Assembly (NCBI GenBank): GCA_900073065.1
Contig: FJOG01000004.1
Coordinates: 1,827,604-1,891,603 of the forward strand
DNA length: 64,000 nucleotides
DNA from: Phialocephala subalpina
Lineage: Eukaryota > Ascomycota > Leotiomycetes > Helotiales > Mollisiaceae
Direction: 5' to 3'
Under the pieces are notes generated by a model. That model was not told the origin of the DNA and did no database searches. It saw nothing but the letters and a program-made list of their open reading frames with translations. A program made the translations under genes and the position numbers. Shown piece after piece: positions 35,002 through 45,780 of the stretch (position 1 is its first letter; each line of letters starts with the position of its first letter).

Positions 35002-35437
35002 TTTTGTCCTGAGTTCGTCAACAGGAATGTCTGTAGACTTTGTTCGACATTTTGATGTTAAGCTGTCCCTTATATCACGGCGCTACATTTTGGGTTTCGC
35101 GGTGGTTTACGGTAGTGCTCTCGGAAATGAACGGGGCTGCCCACATTATTCACCCGTGGTCTCTACGTACAGAGATGCCTCTCAGGAATCTCTCTAGATT
35201 GATAAATGGGTCTCAGCATGCAATATCGACTCTCGGAACTTGTCCGAAGCCCCCATCTTTGGATCACGGGCTCTCACGAATGATCAGGTCGTCTGCCCTA
35301 AGGGCTCGCGAAGTACGGGCTGGCATAGATTCAAGGAATTTTTCAGCCACGAGAAAAGTTACATCAAGTCACGGGAACCGTCCATGAGAAGGGAGCAGGT
35401 TTCTTGGTTTCTATGATGTCTATTTTGCTGCAGTAAG
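35002..35437. other. Intergenic, carrier promoter and amidohydrolase 3' flank
   Basis: No gene supported. It ends in the 18-bp tandem repeat that runs into the amidohydrolase stop codon. Confidence 0.4.
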
Positions 35438-35491
35438 ATTACACCTCCTCACCGAATTACACCTCCTCACCGAATTACACCTCCTCACCGA
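35438..35491. repeat. 18-bp perfect tandem repeat x3 overlapping a stop codon
   Basis: Three identical copies of ATTACACCTCCTCACCGA at 35438, 35456 and 35474. The last copy includes the TGA (35485-35487, complement strand) of the amidohydrolase. Confidence 0.97.
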
Positions 35492-36507
35492 ACAACCCCC
35501 CACAAATCCTCAGCATTACCTTTAAACACTCTCTCAATAAGCACCTCATCACCTTCACACCATCCTGTCACCTGCTTCACGAAGGGCTTGATATCAAGCC
35601 CTTCGAACCTCGTATGAGGCCAATCCGTCGCAAACACAACTCTCTTCTTCCCGGCTACTCTCAAGAGCTCCTTCGCAAATGGTTCCAGATCCTGATATCC
35701 CGCACTCTTACTGATTCTGTATGGAGCAGACATCTTAACATACGTGCTCCCCTCTTCCAACAACTTGACCAGAGAAGCAAAACCAGGGAGTAAATACGGA
35801 TCAAATCCACGCCCCTTCTCTTCCTCGGATACCGGAGGTAAAGCCGGATGTCCAAAATGATCAAAAACGACCCTGATTCCCAAAGTTGGAATGATCCTCT
35901 CAAGTTCCGTCACCGTACCAAGGGGCACGTAAAGTTGCAGCACCCAGCCAAACGGCCTTATCACATCCGCATACTTCCTCAACGCTTCCTCTAATTCTCC
36001 CTTCTCCATCGTCCTCCCAACAGACTGCAAATTTACCCTCACGCCTCTTACTCCCATTTCATGCCATTCTTCCAGAGTTTTAACGCACATCTTTTTCGGG
36101 TCGAGCGTCACAATGCCTCGAGCACGGCTTGGACCGAGTCGGCAGAGAGCGGAGAGGAGGCACGAATTGTCGTAGCCGTAGATTGAGGGCTGGACGAGGA
36201 CGATGTTGCGAACGGAGACCGTCTTTTCGAAAGCCAACGCGGAGCTAAGGAGATGTGTTTTGGGAACGTACTGGGCATCTTGTGAAAGGGGGAAGCCTTG
36301 AGGATCGATGACATGCATGTGGCTGTCCCATGAGTTTGATGGGATCTTTGAGAGGAAAGATCGTGATGGTATTGTTTTTGGTGGTTCGAATTCGAGTGAG
36401 GGTTGCTTCGAGCGTTGACTCCAAGAAACCTTGGGGACCCGATCGAAGTACCGGCGAAGGAAACTCGCAAAGAACGTAGAAATCATGTTGAACATGAACC
36501 CAAGCAT
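35485..36507 (-). CDS. Amidohydrolase, 2-pyrone-4,6-dicarboxylate-hydrolase-like
   Basis: Single exon, 340 aa. A hydrophobic N-terminus (about residues 1-20, FMFNMISTFFASFL) precedes an amidohydrolase-2 TIM barrel. Metal and active-site motifs: WDSHMHV (HxH, about 62-66), a central VVFDHFGHP and ATDWPHTR near the end. Other conserved text: IVLVQPSIYGYDNSCLL, RARGIVTLDP and MGVRGVRVNLQ. This layout matches the LigI/PDC-hydrolase group, which opens pyrone lactones in protocatechuate and gallate 4,5-cleavage, and related sugar-lactonases. The hydrophobic leader is unusual for a cytosolic lactonase and may be an ER or membrane anchor, or the real start may be a later Met. It is divergent from the MFS gene. 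Confidence 0.87.
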   Translation of the reverse strand: MLGFMFNMISTFFASFLRRYFDRVPKVSWSQRSKQPSLEFEPPKTIPSRSFLSKIPSNSWDSHMHVIDPQGFPLSQDAQYVPKTHLLSSALAFEKTVSVRNIVLVQPSIYGYDNSCLLSALCRLGPSRARGIVTLDPKKMCVKTLEEWHEMGVRGVRVNLQSVGRTMEKGELEEALRKYADVIRPFGWVLQLYVPLGTVTELERIIPTLGIRVVFDHFGHPALPPVSEEEKGRGFDPYLLPGFASLVKLLEEGSTYVKMSAPYRISKSAGYQDLEPFAKELLRVAGKKRVVFATDWPHTRFEGLDIKPFVKQVTGWCEGDEVLIERVFKGNAEDLWGVVR

Positions 36508-37337
36508 GTTTGAAGCTTCCTAACTCAGCGATCCATGAGACAAAGAGAATGTTGGAGAGGAAGAGGAAGAGGAGAATTGAGATGGGAAACCATTTTCGAA
36601 CAAGACCACTTGATGAAAGCCTCCACTTCACGAGTCTCACGAAGGAAGTTCGAACTGAAGCCAGTACCCCATTCTTCGGACCATCTCCGAGAACATGCTG
36701 AATCGTTTTGTTGATACTGTGATATCAATTAAGAGGAGTGGGTGGGGAATTTGATAATGTCCACTCCTCTTCGGACGTTGACCGAGCTTAACCAGTTCCT
36801 TTAGCGCTGATGTTCCAGTGACCTTGTCGCCAATCACTGCCCAATATGGCCTGAACGCCCTATATCCAGGCCACTACGAAGGGCCGGTTAAAAAGTATTG
36901 AGCCATGCACGTGATTTTCCCTGCCAAAATTCAAGTATTTGGGAGAGGAAAGCTCGGACTATGGCTCAATACTTTTTAACCGGCCCTTCGTACCTCCGTA
37001 AACACCCTCGGACAACTTCCGAGCTCTCAGGGGCTACATCTCTCACCAAATATGTGGGACTTTGCCTCTCACTCCACTCTCAATACCACCATCACCACCA
37101 TTACCACCATTGCTGCATCCGCATTGAACAGCCCGCAGACCCTACACAGAGTGGAGAAGACACTGGGATATTGATTTCTGGCTCGGCTCGTCGCTCCCTC
37201 CACAATCTCCGCAGGCTGTGTTATCGCGGGGAACACTTCCCGAGGGGCATAAAGAAAGGTTTTCATCCTCGACTTGACTCTCGAAACCTTTGAGACGACA
37301 CCGGTTCAACACTCACGATCAATCCACCGTGACCAGA
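36508..37337. promoter_or_regulatory. Shared upstream region, amidohydrolase / MFS transporter, carrying a MITE
   Basis: 830 bp between divergent starts. It includes the foldback element at 36875-36992 and an ACC/CAT-type microsatellite near 37083-37112, probably in the MFS leader. A CACGTG E-box is inside the MITE spacer (36908-36913). Confidence 0.5.
36875..36992. mobile_element. MITE-like element with perfect 32-bp terminal inverted repeats
   Basis: Arms at 36875-36906 and 36961-36992 are exact reverse complements over 32 nt (TACGAAGGGCC.. to ..GAGCCAT), with a 54-bp spacer. The outermost TA on each side could be a Tc1/mariner-type TA target duplication, leaving 30-bp inverted repeats. 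No coding capacity. The perfect arm match suggests recent insertion or maintained pairing. Confidence 0.82.
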
Positions 37338-39048
37338 ATGTTCGATATCAATCCCTACTATGTGTTCACTGTCCTTGTCGTTGCATGTGGTGGTATCCCA
37401 AAAGGTACCTTCGTACTTCCTCCACCGCCCCTCACTTGGGGATGCTGATTTTCACAGGCTACGATGAAGGGGGATTCAGCGCATCCATTGGCCTGAAATC
37501 ATTCCAGAATGACTTCGACCTGAACGCTTCACACTGGAAGAACAACGCATCAGGACTCGCAAATCGCAAAGCAAACATCACCTCATTCGGTGTCCTCGGT
37601 GCTGCATTCGGGTCAATTCTTGCACTGGCCCTCGCTGATCGACTCGGTCGCTTGCGATGCTGGCAATTTTTTGTTGCATTATGGGCTAGCGGCATTCTGA
37701 TGCAACTCTTTTCCTCCGGAATTCTTGGATTTATGCTCTTTGCTAGAATTTGGGGAGGTCTTGGAGCTGGCGGTCTTACTGTTGTCGCTCCTCTTTACCT
37801 CTCTGAGGTGGCGCCTGCCAAATCGAGAGGAATGATCGTTAGTATGTATATGGTGCTGTTACTTACATTTCTATCACTAGGTAGGTGAAGTTCTCTGCGT
37901 TTCGCAACACTCGTTGCTGACATAAACTAGGTTTCTTCATAAATTACGCTGCAAGTGTTACCATGTCCGTCACTGCGACACAATACCGCCTCGTGCAAGC
38001 AATTCCCCTCATCCCAGTCGGCATTGCATTCATAGGATCTTTATTTTTAAATGATACGCCTCGTTGGCTTGCCTCCAAAGACCGCAGCGACGAGGCTTTG
38101 ATTGTCCTTGCACGGCTCCGAGGAGCTCGAGAGAAGCAAGATCACCAGCTGTCAAGCGAGTACCAAGAGATTCAAGAGCAGATTATAGCGAAGCAACAAA
38201 GTCTTGCCAATGTTCCTATATGGACAATCATAAAGGAGATTGCTACGATCTCGACCTACCGAGAGCGATTCTTGCTTGCCATCTTCATGCAAACCGTTGC
38301 TCAGTGGAGTGGCGGAAATGGTATCACTTATTACATCCCTCAGGTATGAACCAACTTAGTTTCTGAATTAGGTGCATTTGCTGATGTTGGAAAGATATTC
38401 GAGTACGCAGGCGTGACAGGCGGAAACACCTCCTTGATCACATCCGGAGCCTACGGCATCGTGAAGCTCGTCTTCACCATGATCTTCACATGGGGTCTGA
38501 TCGACATCTTTGGACGACGACGCTGCATGCTCACCGGCATTGGCCTCCAATGCATCACCCACGTCTACATGGCTATTTACATGTCTATCTTCGTTTCCAC
38601 TGAGAACAAGTCCGCCTCGGACGCAGCTATCGCTTCCGTCTTCATCTACGCCGTAGGCTGGTCCATCGGACTCTGCACAGTCCAATACCTCTACGGCACT
38701 GAGATCTTCCCAACTCGAATCCGCAGTGTCTGTTACGCTGCCAACATGGCGGTCCATTGGTTCTTCCAGTTCGCGGTGGTGAGAGTAACGCCAAATATGT
38801 TTGTCAGCTTCGATGTTTGGGGTGCGTATGTATTTTGGGCATTGATATGCTTTATTGGGTTCGTCATTCTGGGGGTTTGGGCTCCGGAGACGAAAGGCAT
38901 TCCAATGGAGAGGATGGAAGAGCTGTTTGCGGGACGTTGGTGGATGGGATGGAGAGCGAAAGTGGACTTGACGGAGACACCTTCAGGAGGAAAGATTCAA
39001 GATCAGAGGAACGAGAAGGAATTTACCACAGATATTGAGAGATTTTAG
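37338..39048 (+). CDS. MFS sugar-porter/quinate-type transporter
   Basis: Four exons (37338-37404, 37458-37880, 37931-38343, 38395-39048) encode 518 aa. It is a twelve-helix plasma-membrane importer. Seen: GYDEGGFSASIGLKSFQNDF after helix 1, ADRLGRLRCWQ (loop 2-3), ARIWGGLGAGGLTVVAPLYLSEVAP (helix 4), NDTPRWLASKDR, MQTVAQWSGGNGITYYIPQ, LIDIFGRRRCMLTG, YGTEIFPTRIR and WAPETKGIPMERMEELF. The PESPR-like loop is degenerate (NDTPRWL). The helix 7 motif and C-terminal PETKG are typical of the quinate permease (QutD/Qa-y) and related carboxylate/sugar porters. It is divergent from the amidohydrolase; with it, it may import and process the same cyclic acid. Family firm, substrate inferred. Confidence 0.92.
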
Positions 39049-39844
39049 GAAAGTGGACCAATCTATGAATGCTCTTGAAAATTGGTGCGAGTTCCCAAGC
39101 TTGTGAGAATGCATTTCCAATTCTTTGTACAAACTATCTAGCAGGTGAGGTGGGATTACAGCGCTGTTTACCAAGTGACGGCCTGTCAGTGCGGGGTAGT
39201 GGGCCTGATATTTGGCGCTCTATCCCTGCAGTTACAGGCACCGGTCGCTTCCAAGCTTCACCAACAAGTCTGGTGAGGTATTAATAGAATCAAGTAGTGT
39301 CAAAAGGAATGATTGTATTCAATGTCTGATCTGCCCTCCTAGCTCAAGGGAATGCTCCTCGCCATGATGAACCTTCTTCGTCGGGCCGAGCCGCAGCGGA
39401 ATGTCCTTACCCGATCGTGCATAATTAAGCATGCAGCTTCATGCCAACATGGCCTGATTATGCCAACATTTCTATGCATATCCACAAATATTAAAGATAG
39501 CAGAGATAGCAACTGACACAAGAAGTCTACCATCTGCACAGTATATGGAGCCTCTACCTCCAAGGGTATTCTGGCACCAAAGTCCTGCAGTGGCAGTACT
39601 TTATACGAAATTGGTTGCTTTCACCCCCTAGCTACATGTATCTGTCGCCGTCCGATAACTCCTTGAGTATCTGTATGGATCCAACTATGTCTCCAAGGCC
39701 CATTTCCCCTCCTTCCCAACATCTCCCATCGTGGACAGGATTGCGTTACGAAAATGTCCCACGATTCCTGGGACATTCAAAATCTAAAACTTCAAAAATC
39801 CATGCTTACAAGCTTCCCCATGAGCATAACGAGGAAGTCTGTTC
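39049..39844. other. Intergenic, about 800 bp
   Basis: 3' flanks of two convergent units. No gene or repeat recognised. Confidence 0.4.
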
Positions 39845-40801
39845 TCATTTGAACTCCTCCACCGTCTGCCAATACATCTTGTCGCTCTCGTCCTCATCAT
39901 CTGATCCAGTTATTTGAAAATAGGCCCGGTCCACATTGTCACTAATTTCCCAACAATGATCGCAGTCCGCCAACTCAATAGCCCTTTGCCAGCATCTGAA
40001 TCTCAATACCTCCCACTCTATGAACCCCTCTTTCCCCGGTTCCATTTCGAAATATACTGGGTCTACACATTCCGTTTCGGTGTTCCACTCGAAAGACTGC
40101 CGTTTTTGAATTGAACACGCCGAATTCGGGACAATCATGTATATTCGGGGTGTCCTTGATAAGTGCTGTGATCTCGCTGAAACGGAATGAGGAAGTGTAC
40201 TGTAGTGGCGCAAGAGGGAAGGCTTCTTTGAATCCCCACTTCACGAAACGAAGGTGAGCGACGAGAACGGGACCTTGAGATGTCAAAATACATCTGTAGA
40301 TCTGCTGACGGATCTCGCAGGGAAGGCGCGATAGGATATACTCTTTATTAGGTTGTATGAGAGTGTTTGAATTGTGATCGAATCCGGATTCCAGTAGTCG
40401 TAAAAATGGCGGACGAGGGCGTAAGGCTCAGAATTCATCGAGTCCGAGTCCTCTTCGGTTTCTTCCTCCTCTATCTCGTTCTCCTTTGAATCTTTCTCTG
40501 AGTTTTCCAATTCCTTTTCCAGTGAGGGACTTCGAAGCCCTTTGCGCACTCTGTCATACGACTGTATATCAATTTCTTGGAGTAGTCCCTCAAATGCAGC
40601 AAAGAACTCAATTGGCATCTCAGATGACGCTTCCATCTTGTTCTCCCTCGAACTTTCCTTCCCATAGCATAAGTCGAAATACTATCATCCGGTTTCAGGA
40701 AGTCATTGATCGCCTCACCTGAGGAGAAACTGAAGGAGGATGTTTGTTGCTGTGTTCGTCGTGGAGCTGCCCTTTTTGCGTCTGATATTGGGTTCAATCA
40801 T
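39845..40801 (-). pseudogene. Frameshifted hypothetical protein with LPxEIRxxIY motif
   Basis: Start ATG at 40801. A 66-nt intron follows exon 1 (GTGAGG at 40718). An acidic stretch (ENEIEEEETEEDSDS) comes next. The conserved text then switches frame: RLLESGFDHNSNTL and SRLPCEIRQQIYRCIL (an F-box/2EXR-like signature common in fungal hypothetical proteins) need a shift near 40400. ECVDPVYFEMEPG and the C-terminus ending at 39845 need removal of one base, best placed in the T5 run at 40103-40107. Function is unknown. Two shifts in one gene argue for pseudogenisation, or low-quality sequence. Confidence 0.55.
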
Positions 40802-41098
40802 GCGTGGAAAATGAAAGTAAAGTCTTGGAAGTAAAATTTGTAGCTGAAATCTGAGAAAAGCTGACCTTTTACTATTGATACCCACAGCTGAATGACTCAA
40901 GCGGCGATAGTATTCAAGTTATGGATCCTAAGCAGTCCGGTTCTCAACTTTCGGGTTCTGGTAACTTAAAGCGAGTCGCCTTCCTTTCACAACAGTACCC
41001 CGCGCGTTGTCTTCAATATGCCAACCATTGCAACAAACGGATGGCGATCTCCCAATGGTCATTTCCTCCACCCTTCGAAGTCCTAGTAATTGGAGCCC

Positions 41099-41962
41099 CT
41101 AAGAATCCAACGAGCAGCCGCATCGCTGCTCATCCCACCGTTTGAGAGCCAACTTGCATGCCACCCGATTGAAAGTATCAGGCCACCCATGCGTTCGAAA
41201 GATATCCTGCAGCTCCTAAACACAATGAACGTTTGGTACGCATGCACAGAAGATTACAATCTTACGTTGAGCTCCCGAAGGTGTTCTCCATTGTCGTATC
41301 CAGATGGCCAGAGCTGAAATCGACTGGTCGGTACGCAAATCCAAATTTCAAGAAAATCCTTGAGTCTCAAAGTCCTGCCCTCGCATTTGTCTCTCCAGTG
41401 GCGGGGATCATCAGCTTCGTAATCAGGCTCATCTGTACAGGCGATCTCTCTGTAATCTGTGACAGTCCCTAGATTCTCGTGAGGTCTGTTCTCAGTTACT
41501 GAACAGTGAAGCTTACCGTCAGTAGTATCCAACATCAACCAACTCCCATAGTTGTCGACGCCTCTCGTTAGTGGCACAACCCATTCAGGAACTCCCTCCC
41601 CAAATGGGACAACATATTTAACATCCGCCTCGATTCTCTGAGACTGGAAGCGCTCCTCCCGATAATCTATCGGTTTCGTATCCCGTCCAATTATTGACTT
41701 GGATCCCCGATTGTGCGATGTTTTGAGATATGGTAAATGCTTCAAAAGCTTAATCAACTCGGGAGATTTCTGTAGCGGCTCGAACTTTGACTGCGTTATA
41801 GAAGGCCAGCCTCCAGGGGGTGGATAGAGGAGATCTGAGGGGCTCGATGTGGGGTAGCTTGATCATGAATTCGTAGAATTCTGTCATAGTCGCAACGATG
41901 GCATTGCGATTGTATTTAGCAGTTACTCCGATACGTGGGTCTGGTGGAAGACAATATGCCAT
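41099..41962 (-). CDS. Fungal hypothetical protein, one apparent frameshift
   Basis: Exons are 41962-41517, 41456-41266 and 41215-41099. They sum to 754 nt, one more than a multiple of three. The start region reads TEFYEFMIKLPHIEP; homologous-looking text then continues one frame over as SDLLYPPPGGWPSITQSKF, then LLKHLPYL and DYREERFQ. Removing one G from GGGG at 41839-41842 restores a single frame of about 250 aa. The C-terminus (ELQDIFRTHGWPDTFNR) uses the last exon, which a plain ORF reading misses. I recognise the general pattern (Tyr-rich N-terminus, PPxGGWP, HGWPxxF end) from uncharacterised ascomycete proteins, but no function is known. Either a one-base error or an early pseudogene. 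Confidence 0.6.
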
Positions 41963-42605
41963 TGAAGGAGCAGATGAAAGAGATGTTGTCGGAATTGAGG
42001 GATTGAGGTGAAGTTGAATGAGGATGGTACGTCTTGGTTTAGGCTGCACTGCAGTCGTTTGCCCCACTTTCCCCCTGAAATCGTACCCCGCACCCGCCTC
42101 AAGCGAGCTCCCCTCCTCTACAGGCCGAAGCGAGCTTCACCAAAACATGCATTTGTCCCTATCTTCAACGTAAAGAACTTCACAGCATAGCGTCAGGAGA
42201 TTTGCTTTTCGAGGTCAAAAGTGGAGTCCCGAAATTCTGATAATGCAAAGGCAATTTGAATTGGCGCGAAGCCTGGGACTTGGGAAGTGAGGGGTTGGAG
42301 TATTCACTTGCCGAGTGTACACTACAACCTCTCCAGCGGCAATCTTCTCTACAAAAGATATTTTCAAGAAATGATATTACTATCAAAATCCAAGATATTA
42401 AGAGCTAGTGCATGCTCGTTTGGCGGCATCCCACACTAACATTTAAAACAAACTTTCGCAATCAAATTTTCGACAAAAATTAAATTAGCAATCTTCCACT
42501 CTCACTCAGACATTATCATCCATGCAAGTCCCAGTCCAGCGTTCGTATTGGCCCTCGATCATCATCGACAATCGCCTTGCGGTTTTAACTTGCAATCTTA
42601 TTCAA
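41963..42605. other. Intergenic, 5' region of the hypothetical gene
   Basis: No gene supported. AT-rich from about 42360 to 42500. The coiled-coil gene ends at 42606. Confidence 0.4.
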
Positions 42606-43976
42606 TCAATGAAATCGAACGTTGTTCCCCTCGGGCACGGAGATGTGCTTCAGAGGACCTTTCCCGTCAACCATATATGCGACCGTGAAAGTCTTCGAGT
42701 TCTTCGGCCATGACTCTCCACCACAAGATTTATCCGTGGGTTTGAATGGCTTTCCACCATTGGCTGCCTCGTGAATCTCCTTCAGTACCTTAGGATTCTC
42801 CACGAGTTTACCGCAATACATGACCTTGTCGATGCAGAACTTCTGACCGCGTAGATGAACGGGAGGTAAAAATGTTTCGAGGTGCTCAGTGCATCTTGCG
42901 AGGTCCGCTTTGCACTTGATCAACTCTTTGGTCACCTCTTCCTCGCGCTCGGACTTCTCTTCCTCTCGAATCTTGATAATGGTTTCTTGAGCCTCGAAGA
43001 ACTTGGCTTGAAACTCGTCTCGTTCGTGGTCTGCTTTGCGGAATTCCTTGCGGGCAAGCTCAGCTTCCTCGTGGGCTTTCTCCTCAGACTCATTGGCAGT
43101 CCTTAGGCTACGCTTGACAATCTCATATTGCTCTTTCAGTTCGCGGATGATTTTCTCAGATGAACAGGATTTCTCGCGTTCCTTTTCGAGGATGGTGCAA
43201 GTCTCCGTAAGGTCGATCCGAATAGTGTCGCGCTCTTTCTCGCAGCATTCGAACTTCTCCTTCCAAATGCGAATCTCCTCACAGTTCCTGGACTCTCTCT
43301 CCCGGAATTCAATCCTCTCAGCCTCAAATTCGATCAATATTTTCTCCTTCTCCTCGCGCACCTCCTCCAGTGAGATGATAACGATCTTGCGTTCCTCTTC
43401 ACAACATTCGAATGACTCCCTCCACTTGCGAACCTCATTCGTGATCCTAGTTTCCTTCTCAATGAACTCAAGACGCTCGATATCAAATTCCTCTCTCATT
43501 CTCTCGTTGTCCCTACGGAACCTATCTCTCTCCACACACACCATATCCCGCTCAATTTCCACCTTCTTGAACTCCTCTTGCAGTCTGATGATCTCTCGAG
43601 AGTCCTTCTCGATCTTTTCCCGAAACTCAATACGTTCCCTCTCAAACTCCTCTACAATTCTGATTTTCTCGCGACGAATCTGCTCCACAATTGAACAAGC
43701 CTCATCGCGTTCTCGTCTGCATTTCTCGAGGTCGATCTTAATCTTGGTGAGAGTGGCAAGGATAGTCGTCACCTCAATCGATTTGCTTTCACATTCTTTT
43801 GAGACGTTGATCAACTCGCATTCGGCCGTCTCTGCCCGACGAAGAAGTTCTTCGAAGAGTTTGACGAGGGCTTCAAGACCGTGAATGTGCGTCTTGTATG
43901 AGGAGATGATTTCAGAGCTGACAAAATCGCTGCAGGTACAAGTGGATTCGCGATGGATGCTGCATCTGGACTCCAT
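42606..43976 (-). CDS. Long coiled-coil protein with C-terminal globular domain
   Basis: Single exon; the first ATG at 43976 gives 456 aa (an upstream non-ATG frame is likely leader). The N-terminus is Cys-rich (SRCSIHRESTCTCSDF). Residues about 40-370 are a nearly unbroken, very Glu/Arg-rich coiled coil. It contains an internal repeat of about 60 residues: EFIEKETRITNEVRKWRESFECCEEER versus EFRERESRNCEEIRIWKEKFECCEKER. A C-terminal domain of about 75 residues (YCGKLVENPKVL, then GGESWPKNSKTFTVAYMV and ISVPEGN) resembles a small beta domain found at the end of many fungal proteins with a GGDPWPGxxKTFTVVY motif. It is probably a scaffold or tether. Function unknown. Confidence 0.78.
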   Translation of the reverse strand: MESRCSIHRESTCTCSDFVSSEIISSYKTHIHGLEALVKLFEELLRRAETAECELINVSKECESKSIEVTTILATLTKIKIDLEKCRRERDEACSIVEQIRREKIRIVEEFERERIEFREKIEKDSREIIRLQEEFKKVEIERDMVCVERDRFRRDNERMREEFDIERLEFIEKETRITNEVRKWRESFECCEEERKIVIISLEEVREEKEKILIEFEAERIEFRERESRNCEEIRIWKEKFECCEKERDTIRIDLTETCTILEKEREKSCSSEKIIRELKEQYEIVKRSLRTANESEEKAHEEAELARKEFRKADHERDEFQAKFFEAQETIIKIREEEKSEREEEVTKELIKCKADLARCTEHLETFLPPVHLRGQKFCIDKVMYCGKLVENPKVLKEIHEAANGGKPFKPTDKSCGGESWPKNSKTFTVAYMVDGKGPLKHISVPEGNNVRFH

Positions 43977-45780
43977 GATTGCTGGATATTGACTCAAAAT
44001 TAGAGTTGACAGTTGTGATAAAGAGGATGACGAAGTACTGTGGGTGTGGTGAGAGCTTTGATCGGTTTCCAAACGAGAATCGAAGGCTTGTTGGTGGTTT
44101 GGACGTTAGAGCTTGTGAGCAACGAAGGCGAGGACAAGAGATTTGATGATATTAGGAACACAAGTTGTTGCTTTGTGTTACTTTGGATTTAGAGGGAAAC
44201 TGCCGGATATATAACCAACTCTGGCAATTGTACTGCTGAAGTCAGCTGCGGCTGGCGGGGTCCCTCTCCTGAAAGCTAGCATTCCAGTGAAGAGCCGTCT
44301 ACAAAACAAGGGTAAGGTCTCGTTCCTCATTGCCTTCATCTTGCTGCAGTTTTACTCCGGATATGGGAGTTCCCATCGCGCGGCCCGAAATGAAGGTCAT
44401 ACTCGACCTACTCATCCAACCACGGAGGCCTGGTGACAGTAGCTGTCGCAGCGCACCAGCAAAGCCATCAAATGACGCTGCAAGATAATCATCCAGCTTT
44501 CGTAGTGATTGGATGTAGTCGAGTTATGGATGGTTGCGCTGAGTAAGGCAAAGTATGTGGAGAAACGGTGAAGAACGGGTGGGGGTTGATGGCGTTTTAA
44601 GGCGGGCTGCAGACTCAGTCGCAGTTCAGCCCTACCACATTTGATCCCAGCTCCGCCTTTTCCTTTTCATGGTCACACGCGGATAATGCCGGCGTGGAGA
44701 GTCAAAAATATATCGCATCCATTGTGGCTTGCGAGCTGTCGAGACACGACCGCCTAGAGCCAAGAAGTTGAAGTTGCATTGTGTGGCTGGCGGCCCCAGC
44801 TTCCCGCTCGAGAAGTGATTTGATGGAGTGATGGGGGAATGTAACCTAGTGGCTGTATAAAAAAAGGATTTATATCTCTACCTACAACAAATCATCAGTC
44901 GTTGACTATTCTAAGCATGTGAATTTTTGGCTCAAGGCGATTTGTTCATCTTTGGTTCCTGGTCGCATAGGCTTCAGCGGCGCGGTAGCAGTCTGATAAC
45001 TAGAAACGTCTCACTCTTCCGGCTTCCCTTCAGACATCTTGAAATGTTGCTCTCACCTTCTCTTCTAGCTATGACTTTTGCTTATTCATCAACGTGGCAC
45101 ATGATCGTATCTTTTCACACTCAATTGCAATTCGTTGTGAAGTCGTTCATGCTGTTGCGTGGTTTCACTTGACAAATAAGTAGCCCCGTGGTGACCAGTC
45201 TTAGTCAGCAGCCTCACCTCTACGAACAGCTCTGGTTCAAGACTCTGTGACATTTCATATCACTGCCTTTAATTTCACTTGCCTACTTGAGGGCACGTTC
45301 GAAGGGATCAGTATGCGAGGATGAGATGCTCCTTAAATTAAGATGTCGGGGGAGCCTCAGCGTGTCTCGCTAAAGGTTTAGGGGTTCGCTTAGCGTGCTG
45401 ATACTGGAGGGTGTTGTAACAAAGCAGAAGGTGCCGCGCGTCGATGAAAATATCGAAAACGACCTGATTACATATGACCTTTGACCGCTCCATGAGCCGG
45501 ATACAATATGTCAAGCCGTTTGTCTCGGTGCTTGGCAAGCGATTCACCCGCGCGGCTGATGAGAATATCAAGATATCTGGCCGCGATGAGTAAACGTCGA
45601 TGACCAGACACGTGAAGTACGATAGTTAAGTGGATTATTCATGCTAAAGTGCTTGGTTAGCTACTGCAAAATATAATCAGAGAGAGATTGATGCATCAAT
45701 CGGTGAGAATAAGCACACAAATATTTTCTTTCACTCTCCAAGCCCATACAGCACTTCAACAGGAACGGAATACGAGCGCA
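43977..45780. other. Intergenic, about 1.8 kb
   Basis: Upstream of the coiled-coil gene (left) and the NmrA-like gene (right). A TATAAAAAAA run lies near 44855. No gene supported; the open frame 44927-45172 has no motif. Confidence 0.35.

Noticed and set aside
36375..36400. GGTTCGAATTCGA resembling a tRNA B-box
   Set aside because: Lies inside the amidohydrolase coding sequence and has no A-box or acceptor stem.
43036..43884. 282-codon ORF on the + strand, Ser/Arg-rich
   Set aside because: Exact antisense of the coiled-coil gene; GAG/GAA codons read backwards give CTC/TTC without stops.
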